Shown here: positions 45,356-54,891 of the stretch, piece by piece
Position numbering within the stretch: the first letter of the stretch is position 1
Layout: the number at the start of each line of letters is the position of its first letter
Source: Candidatus Scybalocola faecipullorum
GTDB lineage: Bacteria > Bacillota > Clostridia > Lachnospirales > Lachnospiraceae
Direction: 5' to 3'
Assembly (NCBI GenBank): GCA_018716485.1
Contig: DVJY01000047.1
Location: 1-64,000, forward strand
DNA: 64,000 bases
The notes under the pieces: generated by a model
The model's database searches: none
The model's input: the letters and a program-made list of their open reading frames with translations, nothing else
Told to the model about the DNA's origin: nothing
Program-made: the position numbers and the translations under genes

Positions 45356-45838
45356 TTATCCTACCTTTTTGTACAACTCATTCACTGCAATCTTCATCAG
45401 ACGCATATCCGCCTCCAGCATCTCTACTTTATCTGCAGCGGTATCGTACTTTTTATTCTTCTCGTTAATAAGATTAATATTTTCGTTGACTGCCTCCAAA
45501 GTTTTTCTGAAACCGTTTTCCATCTCGACTTCCACCTTCGTCAAGCGGTTCTCAACCTTTGTCATCCGTTCTTCAAGCGAAATAACCTTTTGCTCCAGCG
45601 AATCAACCTTCTGCTCCAGTGAATCAACTCTCTGCTCCAGCGAATCAACCTTCTGCTCCAGTGAATCAACTTTCTGCTCCAACGAATCAACCTTCTGCTC
45701 CAGTGAATCAACTTTCTGCTCCAGCGAATCAACCTTCTGCTCCAGTGAATCAACTTTCTGCTCCAAGGATTTTATCGAATCCCCTATCGGCTTTAACAGC
45801 AGGGCGATTGCCTGCAAATCCTCATTTGTCAATGCCAT
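45356..45838 (-). CDS. Coiled-coil protein with SLEQKVD heptad repeats
   Basis: The 160-residue protein consists mainly of a long coiled coil. After MALTNEDLQAIALLLKPIGD it contains about nine near-identical seven-residue units (SLEQKVD) with hydrophobic residues at heptad a/d positions, then a more diverse helical tail. No signal peptide, membrane segment or enzyme motif is seen. Similar proteins with variable repeat number are common in Lachnospiraceae, but I know of no function. The real strand is judged from the heptad pattern, the GGAGCGTGAAAA ribosome site and the terminator. It is flanked by unrelated regulators. Confidence 0.8.
   Translation of the reverse strand: MALTNEDLQAIALLLKPIGDSIKSLEQKVDSLEQKVDSLEQKVDSLEQKVDSLEQKVDSLEQKVDSLEQRVDSLEQKVDSLEQKVISLEERMTKVENRLTKVEVEMENGFRKTLEAVNENINLINEKNKKYDTAADKVEMLEADMRLMKIAVNELYKKVG
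45577..45765 (-). repeat. Nine tandem 21-bp repeats with a 42-bp super-period
   Basis: The 21-base unit G(C/T)GAATCAAC(C/T)TTCTGCTCCA is repeated nine times. Units with GCGAATCAACC and GTGAATCAACT largely alternate, which gives a 42-base higher-order period. They encode the SLEQKVD heptads. There are no spacers, so it is not a CRISPR array. Confidence 0.95.
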
Positions 45839-46140
45839 TTTTCACGCTCCTTAATCAAATGCTGTTTGGTCCGCACTCCTGTATATGATCTTCGTTACCT
45901 TTATACATCAAAAATAAATCGTACATACATCATATCACAGCCCAAACATAAAGTCTATGAAATTATCAAGCTTCTGAAGAAACCGGTTTTTTCATATCTC
46001 TATTCTACCGCATACACCAAATATTTCCAGAAAATCCCGTCGACAAATTACGCTACACCCCCCTCTAAAACTCTGCTCCATAAATACGTCAGATCACCGC
46101 CCGTGCAGGCACGGCAGTCGCCCCGCCGGCCGTATTGTGC
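45839..46140. other. Gene-free stretch upstream of the coiled-coil gene
   Basis: About 300 bases without a convincing gene. The left part should hold the coiled-coil gene's promoter. A small GC hairpin (GCCCGTGC/GCACGGC) lies near 46098-46115. Short open frames here have no ribosome sites. Confidence 0.5.
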
Positions 46141-46187
46141 AAAAAAGCAGAAGTATGCACAACTTTCTGCACATTCTTCTGCTTTTT
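46141..46187 (-). terminator. Terminator of the second LacI gene
   Basis: AAAAAGCAGAAG pairs with CTTCTGCTTTTT across an inner hairpin region, and a six-T run follows on the minus strand. It starts ten bases after the LacI stop. Confidence 0.82.
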
Positions 46188-46196
46188 ACGAAATCA

Positions 46197-47216
46197 TTAA
46201 TTTACACTTTTTACGCTTTCCTTAACGACCATATGCCCGGAAACAATCCGTATTGTTTCTGAGTCCGACTGACGCCCTTTAAGACGGTTTAATATTTTTT
46301 CCAGCGAGACTTTAACCATCTCTTCGATATTGACCTCATAGGTTGTAATCTTTATATCGCACAATCCTGTATAAAGGTAATTATCATAGCCGACAACCGA
46401 AATATCTTCCGGAACGCGGTAGCCTCTCTGCGCCAAAATTTTAATCAGTTCACTGGCTACAAGATCGCAGTTGCATGCAAATGCCGTCGGCATTTCTTCC
46501 GGCAAAGACAAGCGGTCGATTTCCATCTTTCCAAGAGGCGCCCTGTCATCGATGATCCAGTCCTCACGAACAGGAATATGATTTTCCATCAGTGCTTTAT
46601 AATAACCGCAGTAACGGTCTTTAATACTGTTATTCGCAAGCACGGTCCCCACATAGGCAATATCTCTGTGTCCATGTTCAATCAGATAGTTTGTCATAAG
46701 ATACATACCGTAAAAGTTATCGGACACAACGGAATCTACCCTGATATCTATTTTGCTGAAGTCTACAAATACTATCGGCATCTGGGACACTTCGATAAGC
46801 ATCTTTAAATATTCGCTGCTGATTTCCCCAATGACAACGATACCTTCCGCTGTTTTCTCTTTGACGCTGAGCGGTATCACAAAATTTTTTTCGTCTTCAT
46901 CCTTAAGCACTTCATACAGCAGCATACAGTTTTTTCGTTTAACTGCCAACGCAAATTCCTGATAAACTTTCCAGTAGAAAGAAGGATAGGAACCGAGATA
47001 TTTATCCGCGATAATGACCGCAATATTTACCGGATTTGTCTTTTCCAGGATAATCGGCCCCTGACGCGTCTGATATCCCATCTCAGCAGCTGTACTTCTG
47101 ATTTTTTCTCTAAGTTCTTCGCTGACGCCCTTCTGACCGGCCAGCGCATTAGAAACAGTCACTGTACTGACATCCAACCGTTTTGCAATGTCGGACAATC
47201 TGACAGCCTTCTTCAT
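46197..47216 (-). CDS. LacI family transcriptional regulator (second copy)
   Basis: This 339-residue repressor-type regulator has an N-terminal helix-turn-helix with LSDIAKRLDVSTVTVSNALAG and a sugar-binding effector domain. Strong GGGGAGGAGG precedes the ATG. It lies downstream of GH9 on the same strand with a 136-base A/T-rich gap; no clear terminator is seen after GH9, so it could be partly co-transcribed with the GH113-GH2-GH36-GH9 operon. A TTAACTTAA-containing near-palindrome in its upstream region could be an autoregulatory operator. Its ligand is unknown, probably a mannoside or glucoside. Confidence 0.93.
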   Translation of the reverse strand: MKKAVRLSDIAKRLDVSTVTVSNALAGQKGVSEELREKIRSTAAEMGYQTRQGPIILEKTNPVNIAVIIADKYLGSYPSFYWKVYQEFALAVKRKNCMLLYEVLKDEDEKNFVIPLSVKEKTAEGIVVIGEISSEYLKMLIEVSQMPIVFVDFSKIDIRVDSVVSDNFYGMYLMTNYLIEHGHRDIAYVGTVLANNSIKDRYCGYYKALMENHIPVREDWIIDDRAPLGKMEIDRLSLPEEMPTAFACNCDLVASELIKILAQRGYRVPEDISVVGYDNYLYTGLCDIKITTYEVNIEEMVKVSLEKILNRLKGRQSDSETIRIVSGHMVVKESVKSVN

Positions 47217-47352
47217 ATTCCTAACCTCCTCCCCGCAATTTTTTTATATTTTTAAGTTTTTTTAGCTATTTTTTTATATATTATATTAATTTAACTTAAA
47301 ATTGTCAATAGAGTCCCGGGTTAAATTTAATTAATAACAGCTTAACAAATAT

Positions 47353-49053
47353 TTATTTAACCGCATTTAAAAATGCCGCCAGAAAAATGGCCGGTGAATT
47401 CCAATAAATTGTAATCTCATTCAGTGAATAGCATTCCCATATATCCAAATAGCATTTCATCGGAGGTGTTCCCGGGACGATCAGCCATTCGGCTTTTTCG
47501 TCTACCGGATGTCCGTTTGGACCGCCGGACACAAATCCCGGAATCGTCTCATCAATACCATCGGCAACAGTCACTCTGTTATGAGGATTTTTGAATGCAT
47601 GCTCGCCGGCGCCGGTCACATAACTGTAATCTGCCCCATTGACGCCAAGCAGATAATCCATCTGGCTGACAACAGCGTCCGCATAGCTTTGATCATCAGT
47701 CAGTACAGCTGCTGAAGCTAAAATCATGGCTCTGTTTAAAAGCACCATATTGCTGCCCCAGCCATAGTCCTCCACAGACATCGCCGCCTTGTAGCCGCAC
47801 TGCTGTGACAATTTCAAAATATCATCTGCTGCCGACACAAAAAGCTCAACATACTTTTCTGACAAAAGCGCCGCCTGCCGGCAGTCTCTCTCGATCACCT
47901 CAGAGCCTTTGCTCCGAAGCGCTCTCATCATATCCTCCATAAGCGCCCAGCCTGCCAATCCGGCCACATCTGTCCACCCGAGAGCCGTCGGGTCGTTTAC
48001 CCCGTCCAGCAGTGCCTGAGCATCTGTAAGATAAGCCGCTTCGCGGGTCGTTCTGTAGAGCTCTGCTGCCGCCCACAGCCGTTCATCGCGGTCATCGATA
48101 TCTTCATATCCGCCGGTATTGCATCCTTTTGGATTTTCAAAACCAATAAATTCAGGATGGGCTTTCAGCCATGCAAACGCTTTCTTTGCCGCCGCCAGCG
48201 CTTCCCGGGAAAATTCCGGCGCAAATGTTTTGTAGATTCTTGATGCCAGCGCCATCACTGCCGCAAATGCTCCTGCTGCCATTGTTGACGGCGGGAATAA
48301 AATCATCTGCCGATGATCTTCACACGGCATCACAAAATTTGCATGGCGCATGGATGTCAATTTATGGCTCACACTGCCGTCGGCCATTTGGACTTTCAGC
48401 AGCCATTTCAGTTCGTACAGACATTCATTTAAAATATCCGGCATGCCATTGCCGCTTTCAGGAATATTCAGACTGTCCTCAAAACTTTCCGGAAACAGTT
48501 CCCATGCATAAAGCATATGCGCCAGCGCTGTTGCCGCCGCTGTCGGATAACGTCCGAAGTCGCCGGCATCATGCCATCCGCCCTGTACATCAAACATTTG
48601 TATTTGTGCTTCTGAAATATTTCCAGCCTGTAAGTTTACATAATCTTTAAGCTGCATTGCCTTGCCTGTATGGCAGCATTCCCGCTTAAAAATACCGGCA
48701 TATTTTTCATCAAGCGCTGTGCCGCACCGCTGAAAATACAGCGCCTTACTCATCATATTGCCCAATTTTTCATAAATATCCTCAGAAATTTGAAAGCTGT
48801 ATGAGCTGCTGCCTTGATCATCTTCCACATGATATTTCCCCGGTGCTGTAACTTCCGAAAAGTCCGCCTGCCATACATCGTCGTCAGACGCTGCGTCATG
48901 TCCGAAAAATACGGCTTCCTGTTCCAACACACAGCTGTCCTGTTCATTAATCACACGGATTTTGACCGGCTGGTCACTGCCGTTTCCGGCAATGACCGCT
49001 GTCTTAGGACTATTCGGCAAATAGCCCCATTGATTTACATAAACTTTTGACAT
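47353..49053 (-). CDS. Intracellular GH9 glycosidase
   Basis: This 566-residue glycosidase is of the cellulase family GH9 but has no signal peptide, so it acts in the cytoplasm. An N-terminal Ig-like (CelD_N) domain covers about 1-90, and the (alpha/alpha)6 barrel about 100-560. Catalytic residues are seen: Asp pair in WHDAGDFGRY and acid Glu in LNEITIYWNSP. The usual PHHR motif reads PHNR. An intracellular GH9 should act on short oligosaccharides, for example as an exo-beta-glucosidase/cellodextrinase on gluco-manno-oligosaccharides. The start is set at the ATG at 49053, nine bases after GGAGG; an ATG two codons earlier overlaps the GH36 stop. Last glycosidase of the GH113 operon. Confidence 0.88.
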   Translation of the reverse strand: MSKVYVNQWGYLPNSPKTAVIAGNGSDQPVKIRVINEQDSCVLEQEAVFFGHDAASDDDVWQADFSEVTAPGKYHVEDDQGSSSYSFQISEDIYEKLGNMMSKALYFQRCGTALDEKYAGIFKRECCHTGKAMQLKDYVNLQAGNISEAQIQMFDVQGGWHDAGDFGRYPTAAATALAHMLYAWELFPESFEDSLNIPESGNGMPDILNECLYELKWLLKVQMADGSVSHKLTSMRHANFVMPCEDHRQMILFPPSTMAAGAFAAVMALASRIYKTFAPEFSREALAAAKKAFAWLKAHPEFIGFENPKGCNTGGYEDIDDRDERLWAAAELYRTTREAAYLTDAQALLDGVNDPTALGWTDVAGLAGWALMEDMMRALRSKGSEVIERDCRQAALLSEKYVELFVSAADDILKLSQQCGYKAAMSVEDYGWGSNMVLLNRAMILASAAVLTDDQSYADAVVSQMDYLLGVNGADYSYVTGAGEHAFKNPHNRVTVADGIDETIPGFVSGGPNGHPVDEKAEWLIVPGTPPMKCYLDIWECYSLNEITIYWNSPAIFLAAFLNAVK

Positions 49054-49058
49054 GTTCA

Positions 49059-51257
49059 TTATTCCTCCGTTTTTACGAAATGGAATAACCGGCTGGAGAA
49101 ATCGCGGTGATCTCTGCGTACAAGAAATCCGGCACGCATAAGCACATCGCCGCTGTAAACATCTCCGGTTTCTTCCAAACGATAGGAAGCTTTAGGCTCC
49201 AGCCCTTTCAGGCGGATTTTCCGGCTCTTAAAGTTTGGCTCTGACATTACCTGAACGAAAGTTACAAGCGCTTCACTCCGGTCTTTGGCAACAACTTCCC
49301 AGCAGTCATACAGATGATTCTGCTGATAGGAAGCGATTCTGTAGTAATCGCCTTCTCTGACAAGCGGATGGTATTTGTGATACAGCTTCGTCTGGAATTT
49401 AATCGCATCCCGGTCTCCCTCGGAAATTTTTGTAATATCCAGTTCATAGCCGAAAGTTCCCGCCAGCGCCACATGGCCTCTTGTCATAAACGGTGTAATA
49501 CGTCCTACCGTATGGTTCGGACAGTCACTGACATGAGCGCCCATGCATGAAAGCGGATAAATAAGCGCTGTGCCTTCCTGAATAGCCAGACGCTCAATGG
49601 CATCGGTATCATCCGAGCACCAGATCTGCGGGCTGTAGTAGAGCATACCGGCATCGAAACGGGCGCCGCCGCCGGAGCAGTTTTCCAGAAGCAGATCCGG
49701 GAATTCTGTTACAAGACGCTCCTGCATTTCATAAACGCCGAGTACATATCTGTGCATCAGTTCTCCCTGTGTATGTGCATCAAGATAAGCACTGCCGATA
49801 TCTGTCAGCTGACGGTTCATATCCCATTTCACATAGGAAATATCGGCGCTGCGCAAAATTGAGGCTACACATTCATACGCATAATCCACCACTTCCGGTC
49901 TTGATAGGTCAAGCACATACTGAGCGCGGCTCATGCCCGGCGCCCTGCCCGGAATCTGAATCGCCCATTCCGGATGACGACGGTAAAGTTCCGAATCCGG
50001 AGAAATCATTTCCGGTTCGAACCATATGCCAAAAGCAAGTCCCTCCGCTTTGACTTTATCCACAAGTGTTTTTAAGCCGCCCGGAAGTTTTTCTTCGTTG
50101 ACAAACCAGTCGCCCAGTGAACTGTCATCATTGTTGCGGTGTCCGAACCAGCCGTCGTCCATGACAAGCATTTCGATACCGTCTTTTTTCGCCTCTCTGG
50201 CAATCGCAACAAGCTTTTCCGTATCAAAATCAAAATATGTCGCTTCCCAGTTGTTGATCAAAATCGGACGTTTTTTATGCAGATACGGACTGCGGATCAA
50301 ATGTTCCCGATACAGATCATGGAATGTGCGCGTCATTTTTCCCAGACCTTCATCAGAATATACACAGACAACTTCCGGCGTCTGGAATGAAGCATTCGGA
50401 TTCAGTGTCCATTCAAATCCTTCCGGGTGAATACCCATGACCATACGCACTGAATTGAACTGGCTTACCTGAGCCATTGCCATAAAGTTTCCGGAATAAA
50501 TAAAATTCATTGCATAAACTTCGCCCTGATCCTGTGTTGTTCCCTCTGTCATCAGCGCTAAAAACGGATGCTCCTGATGGCTGGATTCGCCTTTTGTTGA
50601 AGAAATCAAATGGCGTCCGTACGTTACCGGGCACTTTGTCATGTGGCGCTCTCTCGCCCATGAACCGGTCAGCGCAAGCATCTCGAAATTTTCATCATCC
50701 ATATCGATGCAGGCGCTCAGCGCCTTTTCAATATAGAGCTTTTCTGTGCCTTCATTGATCAGACGTACACTGCGGATCAGCGCATCGCTGTCCTCAAAGA
50801 CACTGTAACTGAGTACAGCCTTCAGCCCGATACATTCATCTTTGCATGTAATCTCAAGGGTCTTTGCTCTGCCCGCCTCTTTTGCAAACGTGGAAGGAAG
50901 TCCGGCAAGGGCTGGTTTTCCTTCTAAAATTTCATAGCCTTCAAAGGAAAGTTCGCAGGCACGGTGGCCGCCTGTTGTGCGCACGTCAAGGCAGCTTTCT
51001 CTGTAATCGCCTACGCCGCTGGTAGAGTATTCCGCCGGAAATGTGTCCGCAAAGGAGCATTTTTCCCGCATGTTGACAGACGGCACAAACGGCGCTTCAC
51101 CGGTGCGTAAAAGCGGATAAATACCTGTAAGATCTTCAATCTTTCTGCCATAGTATACATGTCCTACATATTTTCCGTCGGCAATGCCGATCACATAACT
51201 TGTATGCTCTGTATTTATCTGAAATAATTGTTTTTGTTCGTCAAATCTAATATTCAT
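49059..51257 (-). CDS. GH36 alpha-galactosidase (second copy)
   Basis: This 732-residue cytoplasmic alpha-galactosidase is of the classical tetrameric AgaR/RafA/Aga type. The nucleophile Asp is in YVKWDMNRQLTD and the acid/base Asp in NCSGGGARFDAGM; PQIWCSDDTDAIERL is another diagnostic block, and WEATYFDFDTEKL opens the barrel. It would remove alpha-1,6-galactose from galactomanno-oligosaccharides. It sits in an operon with GH113, GH2 and GH9; its stop overlaps a GH9 start codon. It differs strongly from the shorter GH36 at 22738. Confidence 0.94.
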   Translation of the reverse strand: MNIRFDEQKQLFQINTEHTSYVIGIADGKYVGHVYYGRKIEDLTGIYPLLRTGEAPFVPSVNMREKCSFADTFPAEYSTSGVGDYRESCLDVRTTGGHRACELSFEGYEILEGKPALAGLPSTFAKEAGRAKTLEITCKDECIGLKAVLSYSVFEDSDALIRSVRLINEGTEKLYIEKALSACIDMDDENFEMLALTGSWARERHMTKCPVTYGRHLISSTKGESSHQEHPFLALMTEGTTQDQGEVYAMNFIYSGNFMAMAQVSQFNSVRMVMGIHPEGFEWTLNPNASFQTPEVVCVYSDEGLGKMTRTFHDLYREHLIRSPYLHKKRPILINNWEATYFDFDTEKLVAIAREAKKDGIEMLVMDDGWFGHRNNDDSSLGDWFVNEEKLPGGLKTLVDKVKAEGLAFGIWFEPEMISPDSELYRRHPEWAIQIPGRAPGMSRAQYVLDLSRPEVVDYAYECVASILRSADISYVKWDMNRQLTDIGSAYLDAHTQGELMHRYVLGVYEMQERLVTEFPDLLLENCSGGGARFDAGMLYYSPQIWCSDDTDAIERLAIQEGTALIYPLSCMGAHVSDCPNHTVGRITPFMTRGHVALAGTFGYELDITKISEGDRDAIKFQTKLYHKYHPLVREGDYYRIASYQQNHLYDCWEVVAKDRSEALVTFVQVMSEPNFKSRKIRLKGLEPKASYRLEETGDVYSGDVLMRAGFLVRRDHRDFSSRLFHFVKTEE

Positions 51258-51271
51258 GGGCTCCCCTTTTC

Positions 51272-53815
51272 CTATCGAATCGTATCGTACAAATGTGTTA
51301 TCGTCAGCTGCTTCTTGAAATTTTCCAGTGTCATCTCCTGATCTGAGCGGATATCACTGTATTTGACTTCAATTTCTTTACGCGGACTTCCCATACAGAA
51401 ATAGTTGTCACTGAAAATGGCATCCGCTTCTGTCAGATCGAGAGCTGCAAACGGCGTATAGGTATCGGTTGTCAGGCTGATTTTAAAGCCGTCGTTTGTC
51501 TCGCTCACTTCAGTCTTTATATGAGGTTCTTTCAGCGCCAGATGTTTATACGGAACAAAGATATCGGTCTGAGTCATCACAGTACCGTCGCCGAAAGTAA
51601 ATACCGCTTCCACAAAATATTTTGACTTTCCATCTGCGATCAATTCGGAATAATCTCTGTCCATCAGTTTCACTGCGCTGCATGCCGCCGCTTCTTCGGT
51701 GAATTCCAGTGTATCGCACACATTTAACTCCATATCCTTTAATGACAAACGCACATGAACTGTCGTATCTTCCAGATCGTCATTAACTGCCGCAATATAA
51801 ATTCTGCCGTTTTCTTCATAAATGGTGCCAAGCTTCTGTGCAAAGAAATGGCAGGCCATATATTGAAGCGCTTTCCATCTTCCGAAATAATCAATGCTCG
51901 CCCATGACGCCACCGGCCAGTTGTCATTGAGCTGCCAGTAAAGGGCGCCCATGCACCGTCCCCGGTTTCTCCGCCAGTGCTCCACACCGTATTTGACGGC
52001 TATTCCCTGAAGCACTTGCGTCACATACAGCAGGCTTTCAAAATCTTTCGGATATTGGAAGTTTTCGGAAAGATAATAAAGCATCTTGCCGTTGGCCGCG
52101 TCATTTTTCTGATGGCTTTCCATGACTTCCGAGAAAATATTTCTGTCATCCGCCTCTGTGTATGTACGGACAGTTTTTATTGACGGGAATGACTGGAAGC
52201 CAAACTCTGAACAAAAACGGAAGTAGTGATTGTGATAATCTGAAAATGGCTTCTGTCCATGCCATACATCCCAGTAATGGGTATCTCCTCTGTTCTCATC
52301 ATCAGGATCATCAAAGCATCCGCCTGATGACGGTGACGACGGCCAGTAAAATGTCTGGCTGTCATATTTTTTGACAGTTTTCGGCAGGCAATATTCAAAC
52401 TGTTTGATATAGTCAGCTCTCAGTTTCTCAGAATGTCCCTGAAAAGACGACCAGTGATGCCATGCCGACTCAATTTCATTATTGCCGCACCACATTCCCA
52501 GGCAGGCATGATGGCGCAGACGTCTTACATTGTCTTTTGTCTCCGCAATAATATTTCTTTCAAAATCATCATTAAAATCATATACATTGCAGGCATACAT
52601 AAGATCCTGCCATACAATCAGACCATTTTCATCACAAAGATCATAAAATTCATCTGACGGATAATAACCGCCGCCCCATACGCGCAGGCAGTTGAAATTG
52701 GATCTTACCGATGTATCCACAAGCATTTCCAGACGCTCTTTTGTAATATGTGAGTAGATACAGTCTTCAGGAATGTAGTCTGCGCCTTTTGTAAAAATTT
52801 TAACACCATTGATTTTAAATGCAAATTCACTGCCCCACTGGTCTTTGTCCTGACTCACAGTCAGTGTTCTTAATCCGATACGGTATTCTTTCACTTCCTG
52901 AAGAACGGCGTTCTTGTCTGCCAGTTCAATGCGCACTTTGTAAAGCGGATGCGCGCCAAGTCCGTTGGTCCACCAAAGCTTCGGCTCACGGATTTCAAAA
53001 ACTGCGGCTTCACTGCACGCCGGGCTTACTGTCATGCCAATCTTAGCACCATCCGGATCAAATACACTAATCGTCATATTTCGGTCCGTCATCGCCGGCA
53101 TTTTGGAAAGGTCTTCTGAATTACCGTCATAGACATCGACGCCCCAGTCCTGAGTCAGAGCCACGCTCATCGCCAGCTGTGCCCTTACTTTCAAAGTCAC
53201 GCCTTCCGGGCTGTGCTGCTGCTCGATCAACGGTTCTGTAAGTCGCATCCGGTCGAAAGCTTCAATACGGATATTTCTCCATATGCCCATATCCGGGAGC
53301 TGAGCGCCCCAGTCCCAGCCAAACATTGAATGGGCTTTTCTGATATACTGATTGCCTTTCATCGCGCCTGCTGCAATATTTGTAATTTCGTTGCCTTCCG
53401 TTTCTTTGTAATTTTCCACATATTCAATCGGTGAGCGGAAAATAATCTGAAGGATATTTTTTGCCTCTAAAATGCCTCTGCAGTCAAAACGCCATGTTCT
53501 GTGCATATTATCAGCTTTGCCGATACACTGGCCGTTTAAATAAATTTCGGCAATCGTATCCAGTCCGTCGCATACAAGCTCAATATCATTCATTGCAAGT
53601 ATTTTTTCGTCAACATCAAAAGTTTTTTCAAAGACATAATCTTTGCGCATCATTTCTCTGACTTCGTATTCATTTGTGCGGTAATACGGATCATCGATTT
53701 TACCGTTTTCCAACAGAGCGCTAATGACTGACCCCGGAATGTTAACAGGCATCCATGTGCCCATCATCATTTCCCTCATCTTCCACTGTCCTGTTAAATC
53801 ATGCTGTATCATCAT
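51272..53815 (-). CDS. GH2 beta-mannosidase (second copy)
   Basis: This cytoplasmic 847-residue exo-beta-mannosidase has the GH2 layout of jelly roll, Ig-like domain and TIM barrel. The acid/base Glu is in GMWCGNNEIESAW and the nucleophile Glu in FCSEFGFQSFPS. It is closely related to the GH2 at 14347 over the full length, indicating a duplication. The start overlaps the GH113 stop by four bases (ATGA coupling), with AAAGGAGG upstream. Placement with GH113 and GH36 points to beta-1,4-manno-oligosaccharides as substrate. Confidence 0.93.
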   Translation of the reverse strand: MMIQHDLTGQWKMREMMMGTWMPVNIPGSVISALLENGKIDDPYYRTNEYEVREMMRKDYVFEKTFDVDEKILAMNDIELVCDGLDTIAEIYLNGQCIGKADNMHRTWRFDCRGILEAKNILQIIFRSPIEYVENYKETEGNEITNIAAGAMKGNQYIRKAHSMFGWDWGAQLPDMGIWRNIRIEAFDRMRLTEPLIEQQHSPEGVTLKVRAQLAMSVALTQDWGVDVYDGNSEDLSKMPAMTDRNMTISVFDPDGAKIGMTVSPACSEAAVFEIREPKLWWTNGLGAHPLYKVRIELADKNAVLQEVKEYRIGLRTLTVSQDKDQWGSEFAFKINGVKIFTKGADYIPEDCIYSHITKERLEMLVDTSVRSNFNCLRVWGGGYYPSDEFYDLCDENGLIVWQDLMYACNVYDFNDDFERNIIAETKDNVRRLRHHACLGMWCGNNEIESAWHHWSSFQGHSEKLRADYIKQFEYCLPKTVKKYDSQTFYWPSSPSSGGCFDDPDDENRGDTHYWDVWHGQKPFSDYHNHYFRFCSEFGFQSFPSIKTVRTYTEADDRNIFSEVMESHQKNDAANGKMLYYLSENFQYPKDFESLLYVTQVLQGIAVKYGVEHWRRNRGRCMGALYWQLNDNWPVASWASIDYFGRWKALQYMACHFFAQKLGTIYEENGRIYIAAVNDDLEDTTVHVRLSLKDMELNVCDTLEFTEEAAACSAVKLMDRDYSELIADGKSKYFVEAVFTFGDGTVMTQTDIFVPYKHLALKEPHIKTEVSETNDGFKISLTTDTYTPFAALDLTEADAIFSDNYFCMGSPRKEIEVKYSDIRSDQEMTLENFKKQLTITHLYDTIR

Positions 53816-54819
53816 TCTTCCTCCTTTAACTGATAAAAACTTTTAATAACTTCACACGCCGGTTTTCCATAAACACTGTAGCCGTCGTTGATGATCGGAT
53901 ATTCTGTATAATTTGACATCCAATCCCAGCATACGAAGCCCCGCATCCACGGATGCTTTTTGCTTTCCTCAAACATTTTTTCATAGTAACGCCGCTGCTC
54001 TTCCAGATCAAACGGCCCCTGAAATGTCCAGTCGTTTGGGATCTGAGCGCTGCCTGTACGGCACGGAATTCCGCACTCCGCAAAGAAAAACGGTTTCCCG
54101 AACTTTTGGACGACGCGGTGAATACGCTCATAATTTTCCTCCCAGCGGTCAATCGGATAATAGCCGCTTGAAGAGATCACATCTAACGCATCCCACCACT
54201 GTACCTGATCTTCCTGATATTTGTCTGTATTGTATGTCAGCAGGCCGCTGTAGACACCGCGGACTTTCCCGATCAAATCTCTCCAGTATTTTTCCTGACG
54301 CTCGGACATGACCAGTTCGCAGCCGACAATAAGCATCTCGCAGCCCGTTTCCTGAGCGACTGCTGCGTAATGAAGCATATATGCTGCATAATTTTTAAAC
54401 CACTGGCTCCACTTTGGCTCACAGACAACATCCTTGTCAAAAAAATTAATAAATGCCCGCCATACACCGTTGCGGCAGTTGACCATCGGTTTCAAAATCA
54501 CTCTCAGACCGATGCTTTTGGCATAGCCGATCATCTCTTTAAGTTCATCATCGGAAGGCATATGGCTGCCTGTATAATCTATCTGTTCAGAATGAGGTGT
54601 ATCCTGAAGGGCGACGATTGCTATGACTGCCGTATCAATGGCCGTTGACGCTTTCAGCGTGCGCAGAGATTCCTTTGTCTTTTCATCGGCAAAGCCCTGT
54701 GCCTTCCCCGGGCAGAGGCGAAAGGTAAAGCCCTTAATATATTCCAGTTCCTGTTTCACTTTGATTTCCTCCTCGATCTCATGATTTTCGCTGATATTTA
54801 AGTCATGTATGTAAAACAT
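53812..54819 (-). CDS. GH113 beta-mannan-active glycosidase
   Basis: This 335-residue TIM-barrel enzyme of family GH113 is seen as mannanase or reducing-end mannosidase in other gut Firmicutes. The family hallmarks are the first beta strand KGFTFRLCPGK, the acid/base Glu in IVGCELVMSE and the nucleophile Glu in FFFAECGIPC. There is no signal peptide, so it works on imported oligosaccharides. The start is the ATG at 54819; a longer frame to 54846 lacks a ribosome site. First gene of the operon, opposite AraC, with a good promoter (54846-54874). Confidence 0.9.
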   Translation of the reverse strand: MFYIHDLNISENHEIEEEIKVKQELEYIKGFTFRLCPGKAQGFADEKTKESLRTLKASTAIDTAVIAIVALQDTPHSEQIDYTGSHMPSDDELKEMIGYAKSIGLRVILKPMVNCRNGVWRAFINFFDKDVVCEPKWSQWFKNYAAYMLHYAAVAQETGCEMLIVGCELVMSERQEKYWRDLIGKVRGVYSGLLTYNTDKYQEDQVQWWDALDVISSSGYYPIDRWEENYERIHRVVQKFGKPFFFAECGIPCRTGSAQIPNDWTFQGPFDLEEQRRYYEKMFEESKKHPWMRGFVCWDWMSNYTEYPIINDGYSVYGKPACEVIKSFYQLKEEE

Positions 54820-54845
54820 TTCATTCCGTCCTTCATACCATATCA

Positions 54846-54874
54846 ACTATAATCAATCCGATACAGAATGGAAA
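54846..54874 (-). promoter_or_regulatory. Promoter of the GH113 operon
   Basis: On the minus strand TTTCCA (54869-54874) and TATAGT (54846-54851) are 17 bases apart, directly downstream of an AraC-type box at 54892. Confidence 0.65.
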
Positions 54875-54891
54875 TGGAGCATTGCGCCATT

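Noticed and set aside
45577..45765. Possible CRISPR array
   Set aside because: Units are directly tandem at 21 bases with no spacers and encode protein heptads.
45300..45854. Plus-strand frame of 184 codons with SSESTFC-type repeats
   Set aside because: It is the shadow of the 21-base repeats of the coiled-coil gene. The minus strand has a sensible heptad pattern, ribosome site and terminator.
47217..47352. Operator for the second LacI in the A/T-rich gap
   Set aside because: TTAACTTAA-like stretches occur, but the whole gap is A/T-rich and no classical LacI palindrome with a central CG is seen, so no separate feature is called.
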